Source of the DNA: Zeugodacus cucurbitae
Lineage: Eukaryota; Arthropoda; Insecta; Diptera; Tephritidae
Length of the DNA stretch: 64,000 nucleotides
Reading direction: 5' to 3'
NCBI RefSeq assembly: GCF_028554725.1
Contig: NC_071670.1
Location: forward strand, 51,883,501 to 51,947,500
The notes below the pieces were generated by a model that was not told where the DNA came from, did not search any database, and saw nothing but the letters and a program-made list of their open reading frames with translations. Shown piece after piece: positions 34,783-46,645 of the stretch (positions are counted from its first letter, which is position 1; each line of letters begins with the position of its first letter). Made by a program: the position numbers and the translations under genes.

Positions 34783-35484
34783 AGGGTTAGGTGGGTTTTA
34801 GAGGCTTAAAACAAGGATATTTTTACATTTTTTTTTAATATAATATATACAGTCAAATAGTTCATAAAAACAATTTAGCAAATCAAAGATACATTTTTAA
34901 ACATTATTTCATAAAATTTTTATTTTCACATTCCCAAAACTCAGCCGTTGGCACCTCATCTCCCAAAAAAAAAGTCTTGCGGTGGACATCATATCTCATG
35001 ATTGGTTCATCGAAAAGCAAAAACCAAAAATATATCGACAGTACATGCATAAATCTATTTAATGAACCTAGAAAAAAAGAAAATATTGAAATTTGAATTT
35101 TGAATTTTTGACAGAGTTTTAACCAAAAAACTCACTTTTTTGGTCAAATTTTGGCACATATTGTTTAAAAAAAAAAAAATAGTTTCACTTAACATATAAA
35201 AAAAAAATCCTTCGTTCATTAACTAGATAATGTTATTCCAAAGCTGTCTGCAAAATTTGAACCAAATCGCTTCATAACTTTTTTAGTTATCATGTCCACC
35301 GACTTGAAAAACTGATTTCTGAGATAAATGCGTTTAAAGTTTTACATTCGTACAGACGTATCTCTTAGAATATTACTCGGATTGATTTGATATTTTTGGA
35401 TAATGTTTTAAACATATTGCACTATTTAATAATACAATAATTTTTTTTTTTTTAATTTTGAAATTTTGAAACTCACCTAACCCC
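34783..35484. mobile_element. Non-autonomous element with TTAA|GGGGTTA ends, copy 1
   Basis: Flanked by TTAA at 34779-34782 and 35485-35488. The ends read AGGGTTAGGTGGGTTTTAG and, inverted, GGGGTTAGGTGAGTTTCAAA. It is 702 bp with no coding frame. The interior includes GAGATAAATGCGTTTAAAGT near the right end, also seen in copy 3. A TTAA target suggests a piggyBac-like mobiliser, by inference only. Confidence 0.6.
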
Positions 35485-35488
35485 TTAA

Positions 35489-36816
35489 TTAATGCAGATG
35501 CGAAGATCGCATAACATATATAATAAAAGAAATTATTATAGAAAATTGGAAAGTTTAAATATTAAAATTTTAACTATTAATACATATTAATCCAAGTTAA
35601 CCCCATATTCTCTGCTAAGAGACACTGTGCTCTCCTCAGAAAATCTCATAGTGTCCCTCGAACTATAAAAGACAAAAAAACTAGATATTCAGTAGTACGT
35701 TAAATCAATTATAATAAGCACTTTTGTAAATACATTAATTTTTTTTTTACAAATAATTATTTTATTATTTATTTGCCAATTCTTAATTTTGTACAATATT
35801 TAATTTTGTAACGTCATTTTATACCAGAACTCAATAATTCCGTATAAATGCTGAAAACACGCGCTGCCAACCATTATTTCAATTTAAATTCAGCAAAAAT
35901 ATTAGCCAAGTCACGTACCACAAAGAAGTAGTGTGGAGGAGACATCTAGCGACAAAGTTTGGTAATATTAGTGTAAGCCTATGGAATGAGCTGTTGATTA
36001 CCCGCATGTAGACGTCGCTGTGTAATGAATACACTAATAGCTAAAATGTTAAGGATAGTAAAAAAATACAGTTTTGAAGAGAGTCAAAGGTTATATGGTT
36101 ATATTTTTACTCAATAGACAAATTAAATTTATTATCTGTTTTATAAACAAATATTTTAATTTTCTCTGTATAGAATTGCCCTTCACCCGGCCACTTCTGT
36201 TATTTCGGCTAGCTATTGACTTCCATTTTTCGCTCTAATCTTTCCACCACTACTTTTACATTTCATTTCGTTTATTTGGTATACAATTTTCATCAAAGTT
36301 AATTTAGATAATTGCTCAAATTAAACCAATTCAATTATATGCTAGGAAATCTAATATTTGACGAGTTGATTGCTTGTCAACAAAATAGAAGCTTTCATGT
36401 TTTGTGTGAAAAAGTTGATTGACCTCCAAATTACAAGAGTGCAAAATTAAATTTGATGAAACAAATAAATAAACAAACCATTATGTTGTAATTATGAGAA
36501 TTGAGATTTATTTTTATTTTTTGGAGATACATAAGTTTAGATGGAGAAGATTGTAGTAGCAGAGTAGCTATACTTACGGAAAAGTTAAAGGAAAGAGGTT
36601 AAAGAACGAATGCCAATTCTAAAAGTTATTCAATTAAACTCACTTTACAAATAAGGCTTTACAGCTAACAACTCAACATCAAAGCCATCGGAAATTATTA
36701 TCAATAAATATTGCGAGAGATCCTTACATTCCTTAAAATAATAAAATTAGGCTGACTTTAGGGAGTATGATAACATTTTAAGGTTGTGGAGGATATTTCA
36801 AAATACTTGTCTTTCC
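35489..36816. other. Non-coding stretch, nothing recognised
   Basis: AT-rich spacer between two TTAA elements. Confidence 0.5.
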
Positions 36817-36820
36817 TTAA

Positions 36821-37358
36821 GGGGTTATGCCACATTGGAATTATCAAAAACTTGTATTTTTTTAATTTTTGCTTAATTTCAAAGTCTATATTCTAACGAG
36901 TATTTTGAGATGTCTCCGAAAACAATGTCTCAAGAATTACGAAAGTATGATCATTAGTACATTTTTTTTTTCTATTGCGTTTTCCCAAAATCTAATTTTC
37001 CAGACGGTGTACACGATAACTCAAAAACTATTCAACCGATTAACTTGAAAATTGAAATACATCTTCCTAAATAGATTTTCCAGAGAGAAGCGAGGGATTT
37101 TCGATCGATTTATTATTTTACTTGTTTCAGACAAAAATCGAACCGCCAATCATGTACACCATCAAGGTGTGTTGCGGAAAAATTGGACTACGCCAATGCT
37201 TATATCTCTGCCATTTTTATTTAAAAACAGTATTTTTTGTTTAAATATTTATAAAGATTTAGATATCTATTAAATTTGCAATAAATGTAAAGAAGTCCTA
37301 ACTCAAAAAGTTAAAAAAAAAAAATCATAACAAACCATCCTATTTGCAACATAACCCC
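36821..37358. mobile_element. Non-autonomous element with TTAA|GGGGTTA ends, copy 2
   Basis: Flanked by TTAA at 36817-36820 and 37359-37362. The ends read GGGGTTATGCCACATTGGAA and, inverted, GGGGTTATGTTGCAAATAGG. It is 538 bp. The only open frame of note (37052, 73 codons) has no domain. It shares the terminal ten bases with copy 1, but the interiors differ. Confidence 0.6.
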
Positions 37359-37362
37359 TTAA

Positions 37363-38599
37363 ATTCTTAGAGATTTATACTTGCGTTTCAGCTGAATTTA
37401 GCGCTTCCTTACCAGTTATATTTCTAAATTTTACTATTTCAAACCAATTTTATGTTTATTACGATTAAATTATATATTTCACAGTTATTTTTTTCCTAAC
37501 CCACTCCCTTAGTTCTGATTAGAATTTTCTCTCAAAAGAATTTAGCAAATTTCAGCTCCGTACTCAATTGATATCTACCAATTTGGTTCTTTACACTCAC
37601 TCCATTCGTTCTCTATTACTTATTATGACCGCAAAGCTACGAATGTTTGCAGATTTACATATTATTTCTATCTTCTACACTCATTGCCATTCCGCCATTA
37701 CACGCCTTTTCTGTGCTATAGAAATTCTAATCATTAATGCTCACCTCACTCGAAAATCAGACTGAGTGTCAGAACTATTTGCTTACTTTCTCGCTTTGAG
37801 TGACAATTAAGTAGTGAGTGCCATAAAGGTAACACACGAGTCAAAGCGAGTAACGAGTGTCATGAAAATGCATAGTCACAGCAATTTCCAGCGGCAGTCA
37901 CTCATTACATTTCCATAAAGTCACATATACGCTTCGCAGTGAACAAGCACAACTCATAGAACTTGAGTTGACATTCTCTTCTATTTTTTATTTGACCAAA
38001 ATTTGGCTTAACGACCTTCTCTGCGCAATTTTTTTGACTTCAACTTCAACCTAGGCTGGCCGTTTTCGGCGTTTGCCGATAATGTGAATTGACCAAACTT
38101 CGGCTCAGCCAAAAGCTGTTACAATTGGAAGTGTGTAGTAGAGCTGAGATCTGAGAATATAAAGCGAAGGTAGAAAGAGTAGCAACTTGTAAAAAATATA
38201 TATCAACCATACAACAACAGCAATAACAACAATCAAAAATACCAATCGCGTCCAGAAACAATAGAAAAATGGAATAATAACAAAAACAGCAATAACAACA
38301 ATTCGGCGTTGTAATTTTCTGCGCTGCCTCTTTCTTCGCACCTGCACTACCGGCTCGGGCGATCATCATTTTGCCGCTACGTTAGTTTATTGCTTTTTGC
38401 GCTGTTTTTGCTGCTCATCTTCTGCTCCACTATCTTCCTCATGCTACATTTTGCGCCTCTGCTGCCTCTCTTACCCCCTTTCGTTAACTTTTCAATTTTA
38501 CTGTTTGTCTTCTTCCACGCATTCGTTTGCTTTCATCAAAACACACCTCGGCTCGCACCCGATTGGAGTTCGTATCTTAAGTCTTTGGTTAGCCAAAGT
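37363..38599. other. Upstream region of the candidate promoter
   Basis: Balanced base composition from about 37560, with CAA/TTG runs at 38215-38300. The minus-strand frame at 38046-38369 and plus-strand frames at 38390-38651 are pyrimidine-driven. This stretch would be the proximal regulatory region if the promoter at 38602 is real. Confidence 0.4.
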
Positions 38600-38633
38600 T
38601 CAGTTTCTTCATGTACGTCGTCAGTGCTGGTTG
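38600..38633 (+). promoter_or_regulatory. Candidate Inr-DPE core promoter, start site at A38602
   Basis: TTCAGTTTC fits the Drosophila initiator (TCAKTY) with A at 38602 as +1. The bases +28 to +32 (38629-38633) are GGTTG, an exact fit to the DPE consensus RGWYV at its fixed spacing. No TATA box lies upstream, as usual for DPE promoters. Downstream is A-rich, CAA-rich sequence typical of fly 5' leaders. Confidence 0.4.
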
Positions 38634-39271
38634 TGTCTATCGGTTGATTAAGACTCATTTGACTTAAAACTTGTCAGCATAAACAAATCTAAATATAAAA
38701 CAAATACAAATACAAATACAATTTATAACTGTTGCAAATAAAGTGAAAAGCATAAACAGCAATTTAACGTGTTTTATCGTGTTCGTGCGTGTTTGTGTAT
38801 GTTGAAAATTGCATAAATATTGATTTTATATAGAAAAATCAAATAGTAACAAAAGTGTGCAATATATTTTTCAGAAAATTCTGTCGCAAAAACAAGCAGT
38901 TCTGCTCATTGAATTTTCTTTCCATCGCGCTCGCAAAGTAAGTGTGTGCAAAAACAATTTTGTAGCTGTGTGCGCGTGTGTTTGTATTACTGCCTGGCTG
39001 CTGTTGCTGCTGCTGTGAAAGTGCAAATAAAAGTTGTTAAACTTGTAAGAAAATAATTAAATGCGCTGAAAGCTCTTCTATAATGATTCTAAGTGAAATT
39101 TTGTTGCCCTAAAAAATGTAGAAAAATTTGCATACAACAACAACAGTGTTAGTGTTGTGAATGGTGTAAAAACAAAATTGTAATAGAAAACACAAAACAT
39201 ATACAGAAACGCGCTTGAATTGTTTGCAACAACAACAAAAACAGAAACTAATAATTTTCCACAACGCAAAG
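38602..39271 (+). other. Candidate non-coding first exon (5'UTR)
   Basis: From the candidate start site, 670 bp runs to CAACGCAAAG|GTAAATAG, a fair splice donor at 39272. An alternative stronger donor hexamer GTAAGT sits at 38938 (CGCAAA|GTAAGTGTG). The sequence has many stops in all frames and the CAAA/AATAC texture of long fly 5' leaders. No coding exon on this strand was found to the right within the window, so the gene would have a first intron longer than 24 kb, or the call is wrong. Confidence 0.35.
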
Positions 39272-41597
39272 GTAAATAGTTTTATTATTTTGGTTTGAAT
39301 GTTTATTTGACTTTGGGTTTTGTTAGAATAAAATTATTAATTCTCTAATACTAAAATAAACGTATTATATTTCTTATTGATATTTTATTGATAAATAATA
39401 ATAATAAATAAGAATTCCTAAACAAATAAATTTAATAATTTTTAAATAAAATACATAAAAAAATCAAATTAATTTAAAAAAATAAATAAATAAATTGAAC
39501 TACAGCGACATATACATACATACATATTTTTTAATGCTTGTATTTTGGATTAATTGAAAAATGGGTATAATTACAAACCAAATATTATTAAAATATCAAA
39601 ACAAAGTCATAGATGTAAAGAAATTATAAAAAAATCCAATTTCTTACTAAATTCATTAATTTGTTGTAATTTTTTTTTTTTTTTAAATATTTTTTTCATA
39701 TAAAATTTTTTTTTTATAAAAATTAAATATAATATATTTATGTCTAATAAACATTATAAAAAAAGTTTTACAATAATTGTCATTGTTGTTATGATTAAAA
39801 TAAAAAAATAAATAAATTAAAAAAAGTATAGTATATAATTTTCTTAGTTTAAAAAAATTGTTTAAAAACACTAAAATAAAATAATAAACAAAAATTAACA
39901 ATAAATATTATTTGGTCAAATTTTTAGAATTTAATAATTTTTAATAAACCAAAATATATTATATTTATATTTATAAAATAATAATAAATTTAAAAAATTA
40001 AATAATTCATATTTTTAATAAAAAATACATTTTAAACATATTAAAAATAAATTTGGAAAGTTTTTAAATAGTTATTCCGAGAAATGCATTTATGTATCTA
40101 AAGAAAAAATATATTTTTTATATTTAATTATAATATATTTTTTTAATATTTTTAATGTATTTTTTTTAATATTTTTTAATATTTTTTAATATTTTTTATA
40201 TTTTTTTATATCTTTTTTATGTTTTTCAAATGTTTTTATAAATATTTTTAATATATTTTAAAATATTCTTAATATATTTTTACAATAAATAATTTAAACA
40301 TTCTCTATAACAACAAAAACTACCAATCACCACCAAAAATTAAAAAAAAAACTATTACGGTTTATTGCTACTTTTCATTCTGTGTTGCCCTCGAAAAGCG
40401 CGTTTTCCACGAAACCGTTTTGATCGTAAAAGTTTAAGCCAATTTAACGCTTGGTATTACGATTTTGATGTGTATGTCTGTATGTATGTATATGTTTATA
40501 GGTGTAAAACTATCAAAAATGCTGGCCTTAACATTTTAGCTGCTGTTGTTATTGCTATTGTTCGAAGCTTCTTTTCACATTGTTATTATTATTTCATGTT
40601 TTTTTTTGTAAATTTTAGCTTTGTGTTTTTGTTTTAGCTTTTACCATTTGCTTGGCTTAACAAAACTGCGAAATGGCGTGCTATAATCGAAATAAAATAA
40701 GCTGCAAAAAAGCGTAATACAATCTAAATCTTTTTTTTTTTGCAAAATTATACAATACACACATGTGTATAATATACATAAGAATAAAACATAAAAGCAA
40801 AAAAAATGCTGCCGTCATCAGCCGGTAATTCAAAACTAGAGATAATAGTAGCACAGCCAGCACAAAAGAATAGAATAGAACGGCATAGAGCGGCTATTAT
40901 GCCAGAAAAATAACAACAAATACAAGAAATCATTAAATTTGCCTATAAAGTTCAATATGTTTTCAGTTTTTTTTTGTTGTCTGTGTGAATAGCTTTGAGA
41001 AGAAGAAGAAGTTGAGATCTATCTATAATTATATGCCATGTATACATATATATTTTTGTATATATGTAACTAGCAAAAAGCAATAAGTTTGATCGCATCC
41101 AAACATGTAGTCATAAATAATAATAATAATATTTGAAAATAAAAAAACGTATTGAAAATATATATGGAAACGCGGTTCGATAATTTGAGAAATATTCTTT
41201 CACTTCATTTAAATGGGTTTACCAAAAGTTATTAAGTTTGTTCTGTCATTTCCTCAGGCGTCAATAAACGTTATTCAACAAATTTATGCGCAGTTGAGAG
41301 ATTATTTGCCTGGAATATGAATAGTTCTTTAATGAATAGGAGGAATTTATTTTCTATGTTGATGTTCTCTATAACGAAGAAGATTTTGTGCAGAATGCCA
41401 AGAAAATGAAAAATCAATCAAAGGTTTATTGTAGAAAGTTATTTTTTTCTTTTAATAAGATTAGCTTAATAATTTGTTAAGTGAATCTTGGGAAATATTG
41501 GGAAAGAAGTTTGACAGTCAAAAATAGTTTTTTCTATATCGTTATGTGGTGAAATATTCGTATTGAGTGGTTAGGGTCTAAAATTTGCGGTAAATCT
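39272..41597. other. Very AT-rich stretch
   Basis: 39280-40340 is almost pure A and T, with long homopolymer-like runs. 40360-41170 has mixed triplet and TATA repeats. Nothing coding. It would be intronic if either gene call nearby holds. Confidence 0.6.
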
Positions 41598-41931
41598 ATG
41601 TTTACATATAACGAGATTGTCTCCATTTACGAACTTAACTCGATAATCTGTAATTAAGAAACGAGATTTTCCATGCAAAAGTCATCTCTGGATAATCCGA
41701 GAATATAAAATTATCTCGTTTTATATTTTCGGTCTTATTCCTTGGTTTATCGATAATTTTGCGAAGAGGAGGAGAAATATCAAATGAAAATGTGAACAAA
41801 AATGGCTGACAGCGAGAGAAATATGTTACACAACAACAAATGCAATACATTTGACAATTTATAATCTCATTTAGCTATATGTTAGATTATTGAACGAGCT
41901 TAGAACGAGATTATTTTCATATGTAAACATA
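41598..41931. mobile_element. Possible MITE with 12-bp inverted ends
   Basis: ATGTTTACATAT (41599-41610) and ATATGTAAACAT (41919-41930) are perfect inverted partners with TA in register outside. AACGAGATT recurs several times inside, in both orientations (41609, 41660, about 41716 inverted, 41903). Short ends make chance pairing possible. Confidence 0.4.
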
Positions 41932-42831
41932 CTAAGAGGCTAGTTTAGGCTTTCAAAAAAGGTTAAAGTTTAATTATTTTTTCTATGAGGAAGGAATAAG
42001 GATTTGAATCTCCTTATTTGATGCTTTATTAATCATGTATTTGATTAATTTTGACCTTTTGATATAATAGTGACAACTGGTCCAATCTTCTGAAACACAT
42101 TTTTCAACAGACTCAAACGGGGACTCTGGAAAAGTTAGGCAAGTGGTTTACTTGTTAATTTCACTGTGTAGATAAAATTTCAAGTAAATAATTGCGATAG
42201 TCTCCAAGTACCATGATCGCTTGGTTTTAAGCATGGATTTTCTAGAAAATCTCGTTCAAAGCTCTACCTATGTATGGAAGTTGACTGCACTGAATACTTC
42301 GACTCTACACCTGATTGGTTAGGGAAACATTTTGTTTTATTGATCTACCATTTGAATAATGTTTTTAAGATTCTAAAGTGTACTTAAACCAAAAAAATAT
42401 AGATTTTTTGAAAATCGTGAATTATATTTTTTATATCATCGTTCATTGTTCGTAATAAAGCTTGGATCGTTAACAAATCAAACCAAGAAATTTGGAAGTG
42501 TAGTATAATTATACATTAAGATCGATTTAATCACTCTTTGAACATATTTGTCAGATTCCAAAATGAAATTGAAAAGTCTGATCTAATAGAAAATTCAAAA
42601 AATTGTTTTTATTTAAAAACAAATATTCATTTGAAAAAGGAAGGTCGATAAGAAAGAGTATATTAAAAATTAAGTGAAATCGAGGTTCAAATATATGTAT
42701 CTGAAAAGTTGAAAATATATATATGAAACCACTCCAATTTCCGTAAAAATGAATATTTGAAACAAGAATTTTATTATTATAAAATTATTTCGAAAATTTT
42801 ATGCCAAAATTAAATAGTTTCTATAATAATA
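41932..42831. other. Non-coding stretch, nothing recognised
   Basis: AT-rich DNA without protein-like frames. Confidence 0.5.
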
Positions 42832-42972
42832 CAGTTGAACTTCCATAACTCGAACTCTTGAATTGGCAATATAATTGAAATCTCATACAAATACCTTCCG
42901 TGACTAGGAAATCTCTCTAACTAGAAGTTTTTTTTGTAGATTATGGTGATTCGAGTTAGATAAGTTCAACTT
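42832..42972. mobile_element. 141-bp pogo-type MITE
   Basis: The left end CAGTTGAACTTCCATAACTC and the right end (inverted) AAGTTGAACTTATCTAACTC form inverted repeats of about 22 bp with a few changes. TA lies on both sides (42830-42831 and 42973-42974). The style is that of Tigger/pogo elements, but the sequence differs from the families at 6980 and 26625. Confidence 0.75.
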
Positions 42973-42974
42973 TA

Positions 42975-43577
42975 TATTTATAATTTTTTTACCAAATATA
43001 AAAGAACGTAAAAAAAAGTTAAAAAGAATTTATTCAAATCGTAATTCACAATCACAGCGAATTGCTAATCAAAGCAAGTATTAACTGTCCAATAACAAGA
43101 GCATATGTTTGTTCAAGTCACCTACACTCACCTGTCCATATATATTATATAGTACATTAAAAAGTACACCATTGACGCTTGTAATGACAGCAGAGAAGTG
43201 ACGACGACCAAAAACCGCCAAGTGCCAACTGTCTGGCCTTTTCAACGCCATCGAACGATTATTTTCTTTTAATAACGCTGCCACACACTGCACACCGCAC
43301 ACCACACACAAACGACCATCACAAGGTACTACTGTTGCGGCTAGCACATACATACATACATATGTATGTACATATATGAAAATCAAGAATGAAGCAGCCA
43401 AAGCAATGAAAATATGTAGCAAAGTCAGCAAGTGCGCCGCACCGCATTGAGCACCGAGTTGTGGCATTAAAAATAATTAAAAAATAGAATGAAAAAAAAA
43501 ATAATAACAAAACAAAAACAAAGCTGCTGCCACACTGTCGATAGTTCCGCTAAGTGAACGCATGGCGTCGCACTCAC
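42975..43577 (-). other. Presumed start of intron 3' to the signal-peptide exon
   Basis: Begins on the minus strand with GTGAGTGCGACG right after the exon. The 128-codon minus-strand open frame at 43081-43467 has no domain and lies in this intron. CATA repeats occur near 43350. Confidence 0.4.
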
Positions 43578-43634
43578 CTTCACCTGCGACCCACAAACGG
43601 CTGCCAGTAGCAGTAGCCAGAGCCAGAGCCGCAT
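43578..43634 (-). CDS. First coding exon of a secreted or membrane protein (signal peptide)
   Basis: From ATG at 43634 the minus strand encodes MRLWLWLLLLAAVCGSQVK, 19 codons, then AAG|GTGAGT, a consensus fly splice donor in phase 0. The peptide is a textbook signal sequence: one basic residue, a tryptophan/leucine core (W4 to L10), then A-x-x-C-G-S with likely cleavage after G15 or S16. The start context AACAAACAATGCG has A at -3, as fly starts favour. An acceptor-like pyrimidine tract ending TTGTTGTTAG lies upstream (exon start about 43795). Three upstream ATGs lie in the leader. Later exons were not found, so the mature protein, and hence the gene identity, is unknown. The codons are GC-rich (CGG CTC TGG CTC TGG CTA CTG) in an AT-rich neighbourhood, which supports real coding use. 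Confidence 0.6.
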
Positions 43635-43795
43635 TGTTTGTTGGTGGTTAGTGGGTAGTATAGGCAGTCTGCTGAGCAAGCAACGGGACGCGCAAACCAC
43701 ATGAGCTGCCGCTCATACCGCAAACCAAATGAAATCACTCAGCCAGTGAGCATGTCAACAACAACAATAACACAAACTAAGCAAAACTAATATCG
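43635..43795 (-). other. Candidate 5' leader part of the signal-peptide exon
   Basis: On the minus strand, a T-rich tract followed by TATTTGTTGTTAG ends at 43796, a plausible 3' splice site. The 161 bp before the ATG holds three upstream ATGs. Two open short frames that close before the main start. The third runs out of frame across the exon and stops at the donor. Confidence 0.35.
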
Positions 43796-45053
43796 CTAAC
43801 AACAAATATACAAAGGAAAAAAAAAATAAAAACAAACTCAAACCGAGCATTCTGCTGTTCCGCTTTACAGTTCCTTCTTATCTTACATTTCAACTTCTTT
43901 AGCGACTTTTCCTGCTTTTTCTTCGGCTTCTTCTTCTGCATCTTTTTCTGCGCTGCGTTGCTACTGTCTCCGGTTACATTGTGTTTGCTGCATGCTTTTG
44001 ACGGGTTTCTTTGGCGAATTCAGTGCAGCTTTCTTCTTGGACGCGGCTCAGTGAGTGACTGCACCTTCCTCAAGGCACAAGTGGTTAGGCGCGAATATGT
44101 GTGTATATTTGTCTGTGGTGCAGTGAAAATGTCTCAAGAAACTAAAACAACGTAAAAAGCAACAATAACAAATACCGCTAAGCGCAAAGTGCTTGCCACC
44201 AGCGAGACAGCACCTTTCGAAATTGTTGAAGCGTTAGAAGAACCTCGAAATAACTGATAGATTTGCACGCCTTGTGATTGATTTGATGGGTGAAAAGCAG
44301 AAAATTTTCTTTTTACAATTAGCTTTGACAACAACAACAACAACATTAAAAGTGAATATTCTAAATACAAACAAACAAATCTGATTCAATACAAATAAAC
44401 AAAAATCTTGTAAGTGTTAAAAGAAAATAACAACAACAAGAAAATGATCTTCTTAAGCAATAAACACCATTTTCCTTCAACACTGTTGAGCATCTAGCAG
44501 CTTCTTTCCCCTCTGCTACAGGTGAGTTACAGTTTCTCTCGCTACAGCAAAAGCCGCTTAAAATTTCAACTTTCTTACACACACACACTCACACATACAA
44601 TGTTATGCGAGTGTTATGTTCTATGGCGTCCGCTATCGCAGCATTTAATCGCCTTTGACAACCGAAAAAGCCATCGCATAAAACCCGAAACAGGAAGTTG
44701 CACGCTGTGGCGATTAAGAACGCTCAATAAATTCTGGTACAATCGCTAGCGGCGGCATGACTTGGCTTCAATTTGCCGACCATTTTCCAGTCGAGTTCAA
44801 TTCAATAATTTTTTTTTGTTTATTCTTGCTTGTAGTTCCAGTTGTGGTGTGTTGATTTTGTTCGGCGTTCAATGACATATTCACTACTGTCCGCTGCTGA
44901 GTTCGATAACAGTTTTCAATGTTAGATTATTAACCTTGTGGGTCGAACAAATATAATTATGTAGAAGTAGTATGTGGGCTTGGCACAAATTAGTACTTGT
45001 ATTAAATCGTGTTTATTATGACTATTTTAATGGCTTAAAATATAATCTATATA
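43796..45053. other. Non-coding stretch with splice-donor-like sites
   Basis: Contains CTACAG|GTGAGT on the plus strand at 44519-44526, a perfect donor match, but with no exon I can support before it. CAA runs occur near 44330. Open frames between 44134 and 44749 lack domains. Confidence 0.35.
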
Positions 45054-45320
45054 GCTTTTTCACACAGCCAAATTAATTGATCAATTAAAATTTTGATTGA
45101 AAAAACAGTTTTTGCTCTTCACCCCGCCGGCTAACGCGATAATCGGTCAGAAGTTATACATTTTTGTTTTTGATTTTAATAAGAAGTTGGTAAGTTTCAT
45201 CACTTGATTGCTATTTTTAGCAGCGAAATCTACAGTGGTGTAGTGTGAAAAAATCGACCAGAATCAACGTTTTAATCGAGCAGAGGCCGGGTAAATGATC
45301 GTTGTCCCGTGTGAAAAGGC
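45054..45320. mobile_element. Possible MITE with GCYTTTTCACAC ends
   Basis: GCTTTTTCACAC at 45054 pairs with GTGTGAAAAGGC ending at 45320. Further inside, ATTAAAATTTTGATTG pairs with inverted ATTAAAACGTTGATTC. GTGTGAAAA also recurs near 45243. No clear target duplication, so the superfamily is open. Confidence 0.5.
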
Positions 45321-45539
45321 TATTACTTTACTATAGGTAAAAATTTATATCTCACTGTAACCCACAAAATAAAGTTTATTCTATGCAAATAATGATCGAA
45401 AAACTTAAAATTAGTGCCCGAGGTATACTAACGCTACAACTGGTTCTAATAACATTTGATTGGTATAACATCAACAATGTTGTTTTTTGCTTCACATTCA
45501 ATGATTCCTAAAAAAAAAAGTTAAAAAAATGTAGTGGCG

Positions 45540-46105
45540 ACTCCAATTAAAAATATTTGGCAATACAAAATTTATTATATTTATTTATAATATAAAATAA
45601 AATACAAAATTAATAAAAAAAAATTTAGCTGAAAAAAAGTAAATGAATTTTATATTCATTGGCAACCCTACTTTAAAATTTTTGTTTAAATTTTTTTTTT
45701 AAATATTTATCATTTTTAAAATACTCATAATAGTAATTTACTTTAAAGATGATAACATTTTCATTAATTTTTTGTTAGTTGGCAACCCTTTTTCTAGTAA
45801 AAACTTCCAAACTCAAAGCAAATTCGATTGATTTCATACCAACATTATAAAATGTATATTTTATTGCTCCAATAGCAAAATCAAAAAATTACACCTTTTC
45901 AATAATCTGTTGGCAACCCGTTTTTACATAATTATTTTTTATACAAATTTTCTAATATTATGTATATACACAATTTTTCGTTTTATTCGTTTAAAATATT
46001 TTTTTTTAATTCAGATTTTGTATTATAAATTTTTAATTATTAATTATAAAATTATATCAGTTTTCATATTTTTGATAGGTGGCAACACCTCACTTTTTAA
46101 AACTT
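45540..46105. repeat. AT-rich tract with recurring GGCAAC motif
   Basis: GGCAAC appears at 45661, 45781, 45912 and 46081, each after an A/T-rich run, giving spacings of 120, 131 and 169 bp. The flanks are similar (ATTTTTT-GTTAGT or GATAGG before the motif). It may be a badly decayed tandem repeat. Confidence 0.4.
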
Positions 46106-46645
46106 AGTTTTATCTTAACGGCTTTTTTGAAAGCTTTAAATAATTTATGTCTGCTCCCCCATAGCATATCTTGCCTTGTCCATACTGATTTTCTAAATCA
46201 CCGGGGCGAATCTCCACTTTACAACTTTGTCTACCCAGCTAAAGGACTTAGTTAGATACCATGCTGCACCTTAAATTAACCACATGAGATCTTAACTAAA
46301 AACCTATTAAATTGCATACAAGTATACTAGAAAACATCACTGCTGCTTTTCGTGCCAGCCAACCAACCAACGAATCATTAAACCTTATGAAATATTCACA
46401 CATAACATGCCAAATGGGCGTAAGATCCTAAGCCGCCGACATTAAAGCGCATGTCGAAGCCGTTAAGCAAATCTTCGCTATGCGACTTTGCAGCCCTCAA
46501 ACCCATTGCTGGCTGCCAACTTTACTGCCAATTTGCCATAAATTTGTGCAGCAATCAATTTTCTTATCTGACATAGCGATGCGCTCACTAAATTATCACA
46601 AGTGGACGACGTTTGTGGAGCCACTGCCTGCCGCTGGAGGTTGCA
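46106..46645. other. Non-coding stretch, nothing recognised
   Basis: Slightly richer in G and C than its surroundings; no supported feature. Confidence 0.45.

Noticed and set aside
44519..44526. Perfect splice donor CAG|GTGAGT on the plus strand
   Set aside because: No supportable exon precedes it: the nearest frame stops early and no acceptor or promoter pairs with it, so it is noted only as a site.
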